A stretch of 64,000 bases of DNA from Vibrio panuliri (lineage in GTDB: Bacteria > Pseudomonadota > Gammaproteobacteria > Enterobacterales > Vibrionaceae). The notes beneath the pieces were generated by a model that saw only the letters and a list, made by a program, of their open reading frames with translations, did not search any database and was not told the DNA's origin. Location: assembly GCF_009938205.1 (NCBI RefSeq), contig NZ_AP019654.1, positions 3,128,540 to 3,192,539 of the forward strand. Direction: 5' to 3'. Position numbers and translations under genes: made by a program. Below, piece by piece: positions 29,725 to 36,905 of the stretch (position 1 is its first letter; each line of letters starts with the position of its first letter).

Positions 29725-30615
29725 ATGAACATTAAGAGCCTGCAACTCTTTATCCATTTATGCGAGAGTAAGAGCTTCGCTAAAACCGCAGAAGCAATGC
29801 ATATCAGCCCATCAGCATTGAGTCGCCAAATTCAAAAACTCGAACAAGAGACAGGACAAAGCTTATTTGTACGCGATAACCGTAGTGTTGAACTGACCTC
29901 AGCGGGAAAAAAACTGTTGCCTGTTGCGCTAAATATTCTCGGAGAATGGCAAAACTACCACGCGCAGTTTGCCGATTCTGATAATGAACTTAAGGGCGAA
30001 ATTCGGCTTTTCTGCTCAGTAACAGCGAGCTATAGCCATTTACCAGAACTGCTGTCGGAGTTTCGCCTCCAGCATCCCTTTATCGAGTTTAAACTCTCCA
30101 CTGGCGACCCTGCACAAGCTATTGAGAAAGTGCTCTGTGATGAGGCCGATATCGCCATCGCCGCCATGCCAGATCACCTTCCTTCACGGGTGGCTTTTGA
30201 AACCATCAGTGAAATTCCCCTATCCGTTATCGCACCTTCGGGGATCAGTAACTTTGCTCAAGAACTACAAAGCGACAACCCCAATTGGAACTCACTCCCT
30301 TTTATTGTCCCGGAAGCGGGCACCGCTCGTGAGCGCGCCAATACATGGTTTAAAGCAATGAAAATTAAACCCAACATCTATGCTCAAGTTTCAGGGCATG
30401 AGGCAATTGTCAGCATGGTGGCGCTCGGTTGTGGTGTGGGAATTGCGCCAGATGTGGTGATCAATAACAGCCCTGTAAGAGATAAGATCGAGCGTTTAAA
30501 AGTTGCGCCTATCGCACCATTTGAGCTTGGCGTATGCTGCAAACGCTCACAACTTGAGAACCCATTGGTGAAAGCACTGTGGAAGGTCGCACAGGATAAA
30601 TACATCACCCTTTAA
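29725..30615 (+). CDS. ilvY: LysR-type activator of ilvC
   Basis: 296 residues. LysR winged helix at residues 1-60 (MNIKSLQLFIHLCESKSF, SPSALSRQIQKLEQETGQ), then the periplasmic-binding-like effector domain. IlvY activates ilvC when acetolactate or acetohydroxybutyrate accumulates and represses its own gene. The divergent arrangement with ilvC is diagnostic. Confidence 0.95.
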   Translation: MNIKSLQLFIHLCESKSFAKTAEAMHISPSALSRQIQKLEQETGQSLFVRDNRSVELTSAGKKLLPVALNILGEWQNYHAQFADSDNELKGEIRLFCSVTASYSHLPELLSEFRLQHPFIEFKLSTGDPAQAIEKVLCDEADIAIAAMPDHLPSRVAFETISEIPLSVIAPSGISNFAQELQSDNPNWNSLPFIVPEAGTARERANTWFKAMKIKPNIYAQVSGHEAIVSMVALGCGVGIAPDVVINNSPVRDKIERLKVAPIAPFELGVCCKRSQLENPLVKALWKVAQDKYITL

Positions 30616-30633
30616 CTGGCGGATAGCAAATAC

Positions 30634-30659
30634 AAAAAAGCCACGCTTAGCGTGGCTTT
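30634..30659. terminator. Bidirectional terminator ilvY / hemN
   Basis: AAAGCCACGC/GCGTGGCTTT with loop TTA; A and T tracts on both sides between convergent genes. Confidence 0.9.
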
Positions 30660-30677
30660 CGAGATAACGGCAATCCA

Positions 30678-32066
30678 TTAAATAACGCGGGAAAATTGCT
30701 GCTGACGAGCACGGTCACGCAGATATTTATCAAAGCACATACAAATATTACGGATCAGCAAACGACCACGTAAAGTGACGCGAATTTCGCTTTCATCTAC
30801 TTCCACCAACTCGTCATTGATAAAGGTTTGTAGTAACTCTAAGTCTTGAGCAAAGTACTGATTAAAGTTGACCTTAAACTCGCGCTCAATAAAGACTTTG
30901 TCGAGTTTAAAGTTACAGATCAGTTGCTTAATGACTTCACGGCGAACTAAGTCATCACTATCCAGAGAGACGCCTTTCCACAGAGCATGGCGCTGCTCGT
31001 TCACCTGCTCATAGTACTTCTTCAGCTCTTTCTGGTTTTGTGCGTAGGCATCCCCAATCATAGAGATAGCAGAAACACCAAAGCCCATTAAGTCACATTC
31101 ACCTTGGGTTGTGTAACCTTGGAAATTACGGTGCAAAATGCCATTACGCTGTGCGACTGCCAGCTCATCATCAGGTAGAGCGAAGTGATCCATACCGATA
31201 AACTGATAACCAGCACCAGTCAAAGTGCCAATTGTCTGCTGTAGAATCGCCATCTTTTCAGTTGCTTGTGGCAAGTCTTCATCTTTAATCTTGCGTTGTG
31301 CAGCAAAAAGTTGCGGCATATGCGCATAGTTAAACACTGATAAACGGCCAGGCTGCATCTCAAGTACTTGTGATAGTGTCTTGGCAAATGACTCTTGAGT
31401 TTGTTTTGGCAAACCATAGATAAGATCAAGGTTCGTAGAGCGGAAGCCAAGGTCTTTTGCACGCTTAACCATAGCGATAATAAACGCTTCATCTTGCTCG
31501 CGATTTACCAGTTTTTGCACTTCTTTATTAAAGTCCTGCACACCGATACTTAAACGGTTAAAACCTTCTGCGCGCAAGTGATCAAGCATATCAAGCTCGA
31601 TTTCACGGGGATCGACTTCAATGCTGATTTCAGCCGACGCTTCGAAGTCAAACTCGCCTCGTAGAATCGCCATGATGCGGCTAATCTGCGCCTTGTTTAG
31701 GAACGTTGGCGTACCACCGCCAAAGTGCAGTTGCGTGACTCGTCGCTCTTGCAGCAAACCTGCACGAGTACGGATTTCTAACTCGAGTACATCGAGATAC
31801 TCATCAGCTTTGTGGGCGTGACGGGTAATCACTTTGTTGCATCCGCAGTAGTAACAAAGCTTATGACAGAATGGAATATGAATATAAAGCGACAGTGGTC
31901 GTTCTGGGTACGCCGTGCACGCCATATCAAAGTCTGCCACGGTAAATGCTTCGTGGAACTCTAATGCGGTTGGGTAAGATGTGTAACGTGGACCGGAGTA
32001 GTTGTACTTATCCAGAACTGTTTGATCCCACTCAATTTGTTGGCTTGCTACGACTTGCTGCGACAT
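30678..32066 (-). CDS. hemN: Oxygen-independent coproporphyrinogen III oxidase
   Basis: 462 residues. Radical-SAM enzyme that makes protoporphyrinogen IX without oxygen. The 4Fe-4S site is CHKLCYYC with C67, C71, C74, and the next Cys C76, all as in E. coli HemN; LHFGGGTPTFL gives the glycine-rich SAM motif; start YNYSGPRYTSYPTA is typical of true HemN rather than HemW. Monocistronic and convergent with ilvY. Together with hemB at 40.5 kb, one of two haem-synthesis genes in the window. Confidence 0.97.
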   Translation of the reverse strand: MSQQVVASQQIEWDQTVLDKYNYSGPRYTSYPTALEFHEAFTVADFDMACTAYPERPLSLYIHIPFCHKLCYYCGCNKVITRHAHKADEYLDVLELEIRTRAGLLQERRVTQLHFGGGTPTFLNKAQISRIMAILRGEFDFEASAEISIEVDPREIELDMLDHLRAEGFNRLSIGVQDFNKEVQKLVNREQDEAFIIAMVKRAKDLGFRSTNLDLIYGLPKQTQESFAKTLSQVLEMQPGRLSVFNYAHMPQLFAAQRKIKDEDLPQATEKMAILQQTIGTLTGAGYQFIGMDHFALPDDELAVAQRNGILHRNFQGYTTQGECDLMGFGVSAISMIGDAYAQNQKELKKYYEQVNEQRHALWKGVSLDSDDLVRREVIKQLICNFKLDKVFIEREFKVNFNQYFAQDLELLQTFINDELVEVDESEIRVTLRGRLLIRNICMCFDKYLRDRARQQQFSRVI

Positions 32067-32200
32067 GGTGCTCTTTCCATTCTTTTGACTGAAAGGTCAT
32101 GGTTACAATAACGGTCTATTTTGCCATAGGTACCTGATTGAGAAACCTCGGCTTACCGCTTTTTAAGTACAAAACTCAGAACTGATTCCAGAACTGATAA

Positions 32201-32233
32201 ATCGATCACTCACATTAAGTGTAAGTGATCGAT
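32201..32233. other. Palindromic hairpin between the DUF2489 gene and hemN
   Basis: Ten-bp arms ATCGATCACT/AGTGATCGAT with a 13-nt loop. On the minus strand it is followed only by TTTAT, so it may be a weak terminator of the upstream DUF2489 operon or a binding site for hemN control. Confidence 0.45.
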
Positions 32234-32288
32234 GCTCAGTTATCAGTTTGAGTTGCTCCCCAATACTGACGGGGATAGGTAATGATAC

Positions 32289-32777
32289 CTATAGCATTTG
32301 GATATTGATTTGATTGTTGAGCGGCTGCACTTTTTGCTGCAACACTTTTAATTCTTCCACAATCGCATCTTGCAGACGTGATTCTGCTTTATGACGGGCG
32401 AGGTTTTGTTGCATGCGTTCTTTTTTACTTAACGCTTGGCGATCTTCGCCACGAGCCATGTCTTTCACTACATGGTACAACTCAGAGGTCGCTGGAAACT
32501 CTTTATCAAAGTCGAGACGCTCATCACCCTGAACATAATCCATAATGCAGTAAACGCGAATACTAATCTCAGATAGGTCGCACTGACCTTGAATACCCGC
32601 AAGGCACAAGGTGTGCACATTTTCGAAGATATTCGCGTTGCGCTTTTCAATCGCCAACTGCTGATGCCTAAGCTGCAACTCCTTTTGCTTCTTCAGTTGG
32701 AGAAGAAGGTAACCTGCATATGACGCTAAGCCGAGAATAATGACTCCACCCGCAATGGCTAACAAGGTTACATTCAT
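32289..32777 (-). CDS. DUF2489 family membrane-anchored protein
   Basis: 162 residues with one N-terminal membrane helix (about 5-27, LAIAGGVIILGLASYAGYLL) followed by a charged helical cytoplasmic region (LKKQKELQLRHQQLAIEKR) and a compact domain with two Cys (LCLAGIQGQCDLSEISIRVYCIMDY, about 57-80). Matches DUF2489, found beside yihI and hemN in vibrios and shewanellas. Function unknown. 16 nt behind yihI, so part of one operon with it and the methyltransferase gene. Confidence 0.85.
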   Translation of the reverse strand: MNVTLLAIAGGVIILGLASYAGYLLLQLKKQKELQLRHQQLAIEKRNANIFENVHTLCLAGIQGQCDLSEISIRVYCIMDYVQGDERLDFDKEFPATSELYHVVKDMARGEDRQALSKKERMQQNLARHKAESRLQDAIVEELKVLQQKVQPLNNQINIQML

Positions 32778-32793
32778 ATCTTACTGTTATCCT

Positions 32794-33366
32794 TTATTTG
32801 TATTGGTTGATATCTAACGACTCAAACTGAGACAGCAGATCATCATCCGACGCTGGTTTTTTCTCTGTATTGCTCTCTACAGAGTACTCTTCATCGTCAT
32901 AGTACGCCTCTTCCGCGTAATCGTCAGCCTCTAGGTCTTCTTCATAGATACCCAGTTGCTTCATCAGCGCTTCAATGCGTGCCAGTTTTTCGTCTACATA
33001 CTTCTGTAGACCCGCACCTAATTTTTCGCCTTCATCAATACGATCAAGCAATACGTTAAGTTGTGCATCATTTTCCAGCATCTCAAGCTCTTTTTCAGCA
33101 CTTAGACGACGCTCTACTTTGGTTGGCTTCTTAACTGCTTCAACAATCAATGGAATAGGCTTTTTGCTACCTAAACGCGGATCGCGCTTTTGACCGTTAG
33201 TGAACTCTTTGCTTGCTTTCGCTTCTGAGTTACGGCTGCCGGTTTTTAGACCTTTGCGCTTCTTGTCTCTTTTACGTAGACGTCCTTCAACGTCTGATTG
33301 TGTACGGTTACGAACAACAATAACGTCGCCGTTACCACCAGATCTGGATTTTTTGCTACGACTCAT
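32794..33366 (-). CDS. yihI: Der GTPase-activating protein YihI
   Basis: 190 residues. Stimulates GTP hydrolysis by the ribosome-assembly GTPase Der (EngA) and so tempers 50S maturation. Highly basic N terminus (MSRSKKSRSGGNGD, RKRDKKRKGLKTGSRN), central helical core (VERRLSAEKELEMLENDAQLN split at 100-120, LDRIDEGEKLGAGLQKYVD), and acidic C-terminal tail. Its start codon shares one base with the stop of the methyltransferase gene (TAATG). In E. coli csrC lies beside yihI, as here. Confidence 0.93.
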   Translation of the reverse strand: MSRSKKSRSGGNGDVIVVRNRTQSDVEGRLRKRDKKRKGLKTGSRNSEAKASKEFTNGQKRDPRLGSKKPIPLIVEAVKKPTKVERRLSAEKELEMLENDAQLNVLLDRIDEGEKLGAGLQKYVDEKLARIEALMKQLGIYEEDLEADDYAEEAYYDDEEYSVESNTEKKPASDDDLLSQFESLDINQYK

Positions 33367-34004
33367 TACTGGGTTTTCCTCAGCAAAATTACATCTTTTC
33401 CAACAAATTCAAGTTCGAGCTGATCCCGCTCTGCCAAGTACTCAAACGTTGCTCGGCTAAAAAAGATCACGTGAGTGAGATCGTTTTTGTAATGCCATGT
33501 CGCGAACGCTTCAACATCGATTACCATCTTGGTCATGATACCAAGCCAGCCATCGGGCTTAACTAAATTCAACCATTGCTGCCACACCATATCCGGCTGA
33601 TATAAGTGCTCAATCACTTCCGTGGCAGTGACGAAGTCGTATTGTTCATCCAATACCGAGTTATCTGGGTGGTAATAGATGTCATACAACTTCATTGTGT
33701 GACCCTGTTCTTGCAACATTAGTGACAATGTTGGACCTGGGCCACAGCCAAAATCTAACCCTTGAGATTTCGGGGCGACTCGCTGACAAATCGGCTCTGC
33801 CATACGCGATAGAAAGCGGCGATAACCTTCATCACTGGGATCATTCTCATGGAGATCATAGTGTGCTTTCTCTGTCTTTGCATCAAGGCGCTGGTCAGGA
33901 TTCACAAACACAAGCGCACAGTTCGAGCACTCTAAATACTGACGATGCTTATCTTCAAAGTAATGATGGGTGTGATTGCTTTGACAAAGCGGGCAGTTGT
34001 GCAT
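33366..34004 (-). CDS. SAM-dependent methyltransferase with N-terminal zinc ribbon
   Basis: 212 residues from ATG 34004 (AAGGA upstream). N-terminal Cys pairs CPLC (4-7) and CSNC (27-30) form a probable zinc ribbon; class I methyltransferase core has GLDFGCGPGPTLS (about 82-94) as SAM motif I and TATEVIEHLYQPD as motif II region (Methyltransf_23 type). Substrate unknown; the operon with the ribosome-assembly factor yihI makes a translation-linked substrate conceivable, but nothing in the sequence proves it. Confidence 0.85.
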   Translation of the reverse strand: MHNCPLCQSNHTHHYFEDKHRQYLECSNCALVFVNPDQRLDAKTEKAHYDLHENDPSDEGYRRFLSRMAEPICQRVAPKSQGLDFGCGPGPTLSLMLQEQGHTMKLYDIYYHPDNSVLDEQYDFVTATEVIEHLYQPDMVWQQWLNLVKPDGWLGIMTKMVIDVEAFATWHYKNDLTHVIFFSRATFEYLAERDQLELEFVGKDVILLRKTQ

Positions 34005-34104
34005 TGATACATCCTTCTTACAGGGGATGCGAAACATACCAGAAACTGCCTTGAGAGTGGAGTACTATTGTGCAATAAATCATCAAATCGTCAAAAATAG
34101 ATAT

Positions 34105-34447
34105 AAAAAAAGCGATAGATTGACTATCGCTTTCTAAATGCCATGATGGCTAAACTGTGTTGTACAAATAATGTACTACAAATTTCCTTTTGTTTTTCGA
34201 GCTTTCCCTGCCAAAAAGGTGTTGTTTGTCATCATCCTAATGAATTTTGGTTATCCTTCTACTTCCTGTAGCTGAGCTCTTCCTAAGCCTGATCCTTTTC
34301 GCTGCCTGTACCATCAGGCGAGTTAACCATCCGTGTTTGCGTAAACATCCTGTTTACTGCTATTCCTTTATTCCATCAATCAAGTAGTCCTTACTTGCAT
34401 CCATGGAGACTTCCCTAGTCTTTTATCCTGTACCACATCGTGTGGAT
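34105..34447 (-). ncRNA. csrC: CsrB/CsrC-family regulatory RNA
   Basis: About 340 nt on the minus strand sequestering CsrA. Fifteen GGA triplets occur between 34184 and 34427 (read on the minus strand), ten of them AGGA, often in predicted hairpin loops, which is the hallmark of CsrA-titrating RNAs. It ends in a strong terminator (stem AAAGCGATAG/CTATCGCTTT at 34109-34133, then seven T). A possible -10 (TAAAGT, 34454-34459) puts the start near 34447, which is an estimate. No ORF on the RNA strand. E. coli csrC also lies between yihA/engB and yihI. Vibrios have three such RNAs (CsrB, C, D); the choice of letter is by synteny. Confidence 0.88.
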
Positions 34448-34701
34448 GTAATTACTTTACTATTCGAGCGACGAGAAACAATATTATCTATAAAAAAAGC
34501 GTGAACAAATAATAACCAACAGCTCAAATGTATGTTTTTTATTGTATTTATCTCTCACGCCACCCGATCTGCCAATCTATGTATGGCAAATGTCTCACAA
34601 AAAGATGAGCAAGATAGCGGATACAAGCCAAAAGCAAGGCGTGACCAAGTTCACAGTAATTTAGCCAAGCATGCCATCAATCATTATCAGAATACCAACG
34701 A

Positions 34702-34731
34702 CAAAAAGCCATGTTAGAAAACATGGCTTTT
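34702..34731 (-). terminator. Terminator of the cytochrome c4 gene
   Basis: AAAAGCCATGTT/AACATGGCTTTT stem with a 4-nt loop and T run on the minus strand. Confidence 0.92.
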
Positions 34732-34759
34732 GACGAGTCTTACTGGAAGATAAGTGTTG

Positions 34760-35377
34760 TTAGTGAAGACCACCTACGTACTTAGATAGCACGTCGATAT
34801 CTTCATCAGTCAATTTCTCAGCTACATCACGCATCATCGCGTTCATGTCATTGTTACGATTACCGTCTCTAAACTTCTCAAGCTGCAGCTTAATGTAATC
34901 CGCATGTTGACCTGAGATTTTAGGGAATCCGGACAATTCGGTACCGTTACCACGCGGGCCATGACAGGCAATACATGCCGCTAAACCACGTTCGGCATCA
35001 CCAGCGGTATAGAGCACTTTACCTTGCTCCACCACGTTTTCTGGCGTTGTATTGTGCGCAAGCGGCAATGAAGCATAATAAGCAGCAAGATCTGCCATAT
35101 CTTGTTCATTCAGTGGCATCGCCATACCACTCATCACAGGGTCATAACGACCTTGTTTACCACCACTCGTCATTCCAAGTTTCAGGTCTTTCAGCTGCTT
35201 CTCAATATACTTCGCATGCTGACCGGCCAGTGAAGGGTACATTCCAAGTAAACTGTTGCCATCTGCTCCATGACATGCAACACAAGTTTGAGATTTTGCT
35301 TTACCAGCTTCTATGCTGCCTTGGGCCCATACGGAGCAGCTGGCCAAAAGACTCACAATTAGCACTAATTTCTTCAT
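34760..35377 (-). CDS. Cytochrome c4, dihaem
   Basis: 205 residues; periplasmic dihaem c-type cytochrome made of two similar domains. Signal peptide of 18 residues (LIVSLLASCSVWA). Haem motifs CVACHGADGN near 32-36 and CIACHGPRGN near 135-139; axial Met from MSGMAMPL and from MNAMMRDVA. Passes electrons from the bc1 complex to terminal oxidases. Divergent from engB, as is usual in vibrios and pseudomonads. Confidence 0.93.
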   Translation of the reverse strand: MKKLVLIVSLLASCSVWAQGSIEAGKAKSQTCVACHGADGNSLLGMYPSLAGQHAKYIEKQLKDLKLGMTSGGKQGRYDPVMSGMAMPLNEQDMADLAAYYASLPLAHNTTPENVVEQGKVLYTAGDAERGLAACIACHGPRGNGTELSGFPKISGQHADYIKLQLEKFRDGNRNNDMNAMMRDVAEKLTDEDIDVLSKYVGGLH

Positions 35378-35525
35378 GACATTCCATTATAATTATCAAG
35401 CTTCCAGTACCACTCTGCATTGCCACTCATGGTACAATAGGCGACCTCATGCCGAGTACGGTTATTTTACACAATTTCACAAAAAAGTAATCAATTGACT
35501 ACACAAAGTCGAGATGGAGTTAACA

Positions 35526-36191
35526 GTGAGCGTAAAAATTAATTACCAAAACACCCATTTCATCACAAGTGCGCCTGATATTCGCCACTTGCCAGAGGAT
35601 GAGGGCATTGAAATTGCGTTCGCTGGACGCTCAAATGCCGGGAAATCGAGCTCTCTTAACCGTTTGACCAACCAAAAGAGCTTAGCGAAAACCAGTAAAA
35701 CACCGGGTCGTACCCAGCTAATCAACTTGTTCAAAGTTGCTGATGGTTGTCATATCGTCGACTTGCCAGGATATGGTTTTGCTCAAGTTCCACTAGAAAT
35801 GAAGAAGAAGTGGCAGAAATCTCTTGGTGAATACCTACAAAAGCGCCAATGCCTAAAAGGCTTGGTGGTTTTAATGGATATCCGTCACCCGATGAAAGAT
35901 CTCGACCAACAGTTGATCTTCTGGGCTATCGATAGCGGTATTCCCGTGCAAGTACTGCTCACTAAAGCGGACAAATTGAAGAGTGGCGCACGTAAAGCCG
36001 CTGTTCTTAAAATTCGTGAAGATGCCAAAGGCTTCGGTGGTACTGTAAAAGTGGACGCGTTTTCATCACTGAAAGGGTTGGGTGTAGACGTACTGCGCAA
36101 CAAGCTGGACGAGTGGTTTGCCCCTGCTTTTGCCGAGCTAGCTGAAGAAGATTTCGATGACGATATTGAGTCAGATATCGATGGCGAATAA
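35526..36191 (+). CDS. engB: Ribosome biogenesis GTPase EngB (YsxC/YihA)
   Basis: 221 residues. Essential TRAFAC-class GTPase for 50S subunit assembly. G1 GRSNAGKS (34-41), G2 TPGRTQ, G3 DLPGYGFA, G4 TKADKL, G5-like [11 protein letters not shown] 35526 is chosen over ATG 35514, since GGAG at 35516-35519 overlaps the latter and lies eight bases before the GTG; the resulting N terminus ([11 protein letters not shown]) aligns with E. coli TNLNYQQTHF. Acidic C-terminal tail. Confidence 0.95.
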   Translation: MSVKINYQNTHFITSAPDIRHLPEDEGIEIAFAGRSNAGKSSSLNRLTNQKSLAKTSKTPGRTQLINLFKVADGCHIVDLPGYGFAQVPLEMKKKWQKSLGEYLQKRQCLKGLVVLMDIRHPMKDLDQQLIFWAIDSGIPVQVLLTKADKLKSGARKAAVLKIREDAKGFGGTVKVDAFSSLKGLGVDVLRNKLDEWFAPAFAELAEEDFDDDIESDIDGE

Positions 36192-36209
36192 CCGCCTTAG
36201 CTAAGAAGA

Positions 36210-36234
36210 AGCCTCGCATTTGCGAGGTTTTTTT
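36210..36234 (+). terminator. Terminator of engB
   Basis: CCTCGCA/TGCGAGG stem with two-base loop region and seven T. Confidence 0.88.
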
Positions 36235-36258
36235 ATGCCTCTATGCGCCAAGCAAAAG

Positions 36259-36438
36259 AAAAAGCCTCACCAACTTGTGAGGCAACGGGAGAGAATTATC
36301 AGTTGTTATAGTTATGTTATTTAGTCTTCCGCAATTCTCGTGACTTTTCAACTTCCGCTATCTCTACCTTGTTTTGAGCAAGCATCAAGCTTTAGCCTAA
36401 TAAATAAAAGGCTTAAAACAGAACTCTTTAACTCAAAC
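36259..36438 (-). ncRNA. Candidate small transcript downstream of spf with a 22-codon ORF
   Basis: A minus-strand transcription unit is suggested by a TATAAT box at 36445-36450 and a terminator at 36259-36283 (stem GCCTCAC/GTGAGGC, then TTTTT), spaced for an RNA of about 180 nt. It lies between engB and spf. Inside it, 36317-36385 reads as 22 codons starting MLAQNKVEIAEV and ending SRELRKTK, with AGG about 10 nt before the ATG. Vibrionaceae have been reported to carry a second small RNA close to spf (VSsrna24 in Aliivibrio salmonicida) and a dual-function RNA, VcdRP, in V. cholerae; I cannot confirm from memory that this is the same one. The clear -35 is missing. Confidence 0.5.
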
Positions 36439-36626
36439 AGTTAAATTATAAGTATTTATTTTTTATACGAAATAACAAAAATGTGATGAAGGAATATTAC
36501 AGGTTTGCACCACTTAGTACCCGATGAACTCAGCAATATGCGGTTATGGTGAACGTGGTAGTCATACAAGAAAGTGAAGAAGAAGCGAGAGAAAACGAAG
36601 GATTGAAAAGTTTTCTTTGCCACAAG

Positions 36627-36731
36627 AAAAAACGCCCCAGCCAAACACTGGCTGGGGCGGCTGAATCAGCCTAATCCAATAACGTGAAACAAAAGGTCTG
36701 AAAGATAGAACATCTTACCTCTGTACCCTAC
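36627..36731 (-). ncRNA. spf: Spot 42 small RNA
   Basis: 105 nt. Reads almost as E. coli Spot 42: 5' GTAGGGTACAGAGGTAAGAT, then GTTCTATCTTTCAGACC, CACGT, and the terminator GCCGCCCCAGCCAG...CTGGGGCG followed by six T. Hfq-dependent RNA that represses secondary carbon metabolism genes; in E. coli transcription is repressed by cAMP-CRP. Located between engB and polA, as in E. coli. The 5' end and spacing to the promoter agree. Confidence 0.97.
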
Positions 36732-36738
36732 GTCGATT

Positions 36739-36766
36739 AATGTACAACAATTGGTCAGAAATTCAA
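36739..36766 (-). promoter_or_regulatory. spf promoter
   Basis: -10 TACATT (36739-36744) and -35 TTGAAT (36761-36766) on the minus strand, 16-nt spacer, placing the start 7-8 nt downstream at 36731, the conserved first base of Spot 42. No full CRP consensus is visible around it. Confidence 0.65.
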
Positions 36767-36843
36767 AGTTATTTTGTAAGTTTTTTTCACTAAATTTAGT
36801 AAAAACTACACACAACCCTTTTGCCAATTAACTTTTTAACCAT

Positions 36844-36872
36844 AAAAAAAAGCCAGCATTTGTGCGCTGGCT
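36844..36872 (-). terminator. Terminator of polA
   Basis: Minus strand AGCCAGC/GCTGGCT stem followed by eight T, 34 nt after the polA stop. Confidence 0.9.
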
Positions 36873-36905
36873 CATAATAAATTCTAGAAATTGGTTATTT
36901 TATGT

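Noticed and set aside
34532..34717. Plus-strand ORF of 61 codons between the Csr RNA and cytochrome c4
   Set aside because: No ribosome-binding site, poor composition, runs into the cytochrome c4 terminator; more likely the upstream region of the Csr RNA.
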